From NCBI GenBank assembly GCA_022508805.1, contig JAFLUM010000004.1, forward strand, positions 79,795 to 143,794: a stretch of DNA of 64,000 bases. The letters are read 5' to 3'. The notes below the pieces were generated by a model that was not told the DNA's origin, made no database searches, and was given only the letters and a program-made list of their open reading frames with translations. How positions within the stretch are numbered: position 1 is the first letter of the stretch; each line of letters opens with the position of its first letter. The DNA is from Oscillospiraceae bacterium. GTDB lineage: Bacteria > Bacillota > Clostridia > Oscillospirales > Acutalibacteraceae. Positions 62,127 through 64,000 of this stretch are shown one piece after another. A program made the position numbers and the translations under genes.

Positions 62127-63439
62127 AAAAGGAAAAAAACGTAAAAGGACGAAAAATCGGAAAAATTATTCTTAGGATTTTAGGGGCTGTTGTCGCAGTG
62201 ATCGTTCTTGTGGCGGCTGTGGGCGCTATTGTGACCGTTATCGGCAACAAGGCCAACACCCAGCTTGCGGAGTCATTTTCAGCAGTTGAAAACCCCGGTG
62301 CTGTGATACCTGAGCTTGATTCTGACGGCAACTGGACCTTTAGCACTGACCGTGATCTAAAGATTTTACAGCTCACGGACGTGCATATCGGCGGCGGCTG
62401 GATGTCGATTAAAAAGGATGCTATGGCAATAAACGCGGTGGCATCAATGGTGACTGCCGAAAAGCCCGATCTTGTGGTCATCACGGGTGATATCGCCTTC
62501 CCCGTTCCCTTCCAAGCGGGAACATTTAACAATCTCAGCTCGGCGAAAATATTTGCACGGCTTATGGAGACCCTCGGCGTTTACTGGATACCCGTTTTCG
62601 GCAATCACGATACCGAACTCTATAGCTATTATTCACGCGAGGACATCTCAAAATTCTATGAAAGTGATGAGCTTAAATACTGCCTTTTTAAAAGCGGTGA
62701 CGGGAACATTGACGGCTACGGCAACAGCGTTATAAACGTCAAAAACACTGACGGAATCATTACTCAGTCGCTGTTTTTGCTGGACTCGCACTCGTATACG
62801 GGCGGTGACTTTTTAGGGCTCCTTTGGAAATACGATAATATCCATCAAAATCAAATCGACTGGTATAAAACGGAGTCTCTCAAATTCAGTGAGCAGAATA
62901 ATGCTGTTATTTCCTCGCTCTACTCTTCCGACAGTGCGGAATACAAGGATGCAACGGAAAAATACGGCGATGTAAGCTCCCTTCTGTTTTTCCATATACC
63001 GCTTACGGAATATAAGGATGCGTGGACTGAATACGTTGATAACGGATATGAAAACACCGAAAACGTGACGTATAAATACGGTCTTACAGGCGAAACCGGC
63101 AAGGTCATTTACAGCGGCATCGGCGAGGATAATCTGTATGAGACGATGCAGGAGCTGGGCGGCACTAAAGGTATTTTCTGCGGTCATGACCATCTCAATA
63201 ACTTTTCGCTTGATTATAAGGGCATACGTCTGACGTACGGATTCAGCATAGATTACCTTGCGTACTCAGGCATTTATAAGCTGGGAGCACAGCGTGGCTG
63301 TACCATAATCACAGTACATCCCGACGCGACCTTTGACTGCGAGGCTTCAAACTACTATCAGGATAAATATCAAGCTCTCTCAAGTAACGAAAAAGAAAGC
63401 GTCACGATGCAGACGTATGAAAGCGACTGGGTTGGGTAA
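62123..63439 (+). CDS. calcineurin-like metallophosphoesterase, membrane anchored
   Basis: 438 residues. An N-terminal helix (about 12-40) after a Lys/Arg-rich start anchors it in the membrane. The catalytic domain has all blocks: LTDVHIGG, TGDIAF, GNHDTEL and CGHDHLN, giving a binuclear metal site. It likely faces outside and may act on a cell-wall or phospho-compound. The ATG at 62123 overlaps the CDF gene by 4 bases and follows GGAGG, so the two may be coupled through metal handling. Confidence 0.88.
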   Translation: MKKEKNVKGRKIGKIILRILGAVVAVIVLVAAVGAIVTVIGNKANTQLAESFSAVENPGAVIPELDSDGNWTFSTDRDLKILQLTDVHIGGGWMSIKKDAMAINAVASMVTAEKPDLVVITGDIAFPVPFQAGTFNNLSSAKIFARLMETLGVYWIPVFGNHDTELYSYYSREDISKFYESDELKYCLFKSGDGNIDGYGNSVINVKNTDGIITQSLFLLDSHSYTGGDFLGLLWKYDNIHQNQIDWYKTESLKFSEQNNAVISSLYSSDSAEYKDATEKYGDVSSLLFFHIPLTEYKDAWTEYVDNGYENTENVTYKYGLTGETGKVIYSGIGEDNLYETMQELGGTKGIFCGHDHLNNFSLDYKGIRLTYGFSIDYLAYSGIYKLGAQRGCTIITVHPDATFDCEASNYYQDKYQALSSNEKESVTMQTYESDWVG

Positions 63440-63463
63440 TATTTTAAATACCGGTACACACAA

Positions 63464-63495
63464 AAACACCGAAGCGCCTAAGCACTTCGGTGTTT
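63464..63495. terminator. bidirectional terminator between the phosphoesterase and ppdK
   Basis: AAACACCGAAG (63464-63474) pairs perfectly with CTTCGGTGTTT (63485-63495), loop of 10 bases, with T- and A-rich flanks on both sides. Confidence 0.85.
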
Positions 63496-63517
63496 ATTGT
63501 TTTATTTTAGACTATGA

Positions 63518-64000
63518 TTATTTCATATCCTTGATAGCTGCCTGTGCTGCTGCAAGACGTGCTATCGGCACACGGAAGGGTGAGCAGGATACGTAGTCAA
63601 GACCGATTTTGTGGCAGAACTCAACAGATGAGGGATCGCCGCCGTGCTCACCGCAGATACCGCAGTGAAGTGACTCTCTTGTTGCCTTACCGTTTTTAAC
63701 TGCCAATTCCATAAGCTGACCGACGCCTGTCTGATCAAGCTTTGCAAAGGGATCGTTCTCAAAGATCTTGTTGTCATAGTAAGCGTTAAGGAACTTACCT
63801 GCGTCATCACGGCTGAAGCCGAAGGTCATCTGAGTAAGATCGTTGGTACCGAAGCAGAAGAACTCAGCCTGAGTTGCGATTTCGCCTGCCGTAAGAGCAG
63901 CTCTCGGGATCTCGATCATAGTACCTACTTCGTACTTAAGCTCTGCGCCTGCTGCTGCGATTTCAGCATCTGCTGTTGCAACAACGATGTCCTTAACGAA
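63518..64000 (-). CDS. ppdK: pyruvate phosphate dikinase, C-terminal part
   Basis: The frame runs off the right edge; the last 160 residues are visible. They are the PEP/pyruvate-binding domain end: [51 protein letters not shown] (with the catalytic Cys) and [20 protein letters not shown]. The enzyme interconverts pyruvate, ATP and phosphate with PEP, AMP and pyrophosphate, giving PEP-linked ATP in anaerobic glycolysis. The start is outside the window. A shared terminator follows. Confidence 0.97.
   Translation of the reverse strand, partial: FVKDIVVATADAEIAAAGAELKYEVGTMIEIPRAALTAGEIATQAEFFCFGTNDLTQMTFGFSRDDAGKFLNAYYDNKIFENDPFAKLDQTGVGQLMELAVKNGKATRESLHCGICGEHGGDPSSVEFCHKIGLDYVSCSPFRVPIARLAAAQAAIKDMK

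Noticed and set aside
1..64000. CRISPR array, prophage or insertion sequence
   Set aside because: No regularly spaced repeats, transposase, integrase or phage structural genes were seen; the hairpin family is only three terminator-like copies.

Overview
The window is a chromosomal segment of an anaerobic, endospore-forming Clostridia bacterium, most like the Oscillospiraceae/Ruminococcaceae side of the class. Support comes from sporulation genes (sigG, a YlmC/YmxH protein, a SpoVB-type flippase), a Firmicutes gene order in the long leftward operon (recJ, relA, dtd, hemZ, mazG, hup, rqcP), one-carbon and acetyl-phosphate genes of a fermenter (fhs, a formate/nitrite channel, pduL, ppdK), and consistent TTGACA/TATAAT promoters and U-tailed terminators. 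I cannot name a genus. No phage, IS element, CRISPR array or rRNA was found. One tRNA gene (Arg, CCG) is present. No gene-free stretch exceeds 300 bases.

Layout. 1-1058: end of guaA. 1160-10534: an accessory-looking rightward block: a cation/proton antiporter with a lipoprotein, an XRE-TPR regulator, a PurF-like enzyme lacking the catalytic cysteine, a DUF2798 membrane protein preceded by a structured attenuator leader, a BlaI/M56 regulatory cassette with a lipoprotein and a polytopic membrane protein, and a YitT protein. 10710-17506: TSCPD protein, ogt, AI-2E-type permease, DUF1846 protein, pyrG and a cytosolic GH30-like glycosidase. 17600-17865: a short transcript-like unit with a small hydrophobic ORF that meets a terminator before any stop codon. 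17770-22827 (leftward): PhnP-like hydrolase, tRNA-Arg, ychF, then acyl-CoA ligase, flavin reductase and thioredoxin. 22942-30656 (leftward operon): alaS, hinT, comEC, holA, RNase M5-like, asparaginase.

30789-33151: fhs and a formate/nitrite channel, convergent on one terminator. 33304-38020: metallopeptidase-like protein, FkbM methyltransferase, EamA permease, HAD phosphatase, pduL, DUF975 protein. 38109-44041 (rightward): glmS, sigG, ylmC, zapA, U32 protein, dut, with hairpins that overlap the next gene's ribosome-binding site. 44115-55115: the long leftward operon. 55230-63439: a GT2 glycosyltransferase, then a rightward run of acetyltransferase-only GlmU, pth, mfd, a Mn-type cation diffusion facilitator and a metallophosphoesterase. 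63518-64000: 3' end of ppdK.

Most of the window is housekeeping. The best candidates for something undescribed are the three-way-junction leader before the DUF2798 gene (5857-5954), the small non-stop transcript at about 17600-17790, and the BlaI/M56 cassette with its paired ACTA-N6-TAGT operators.
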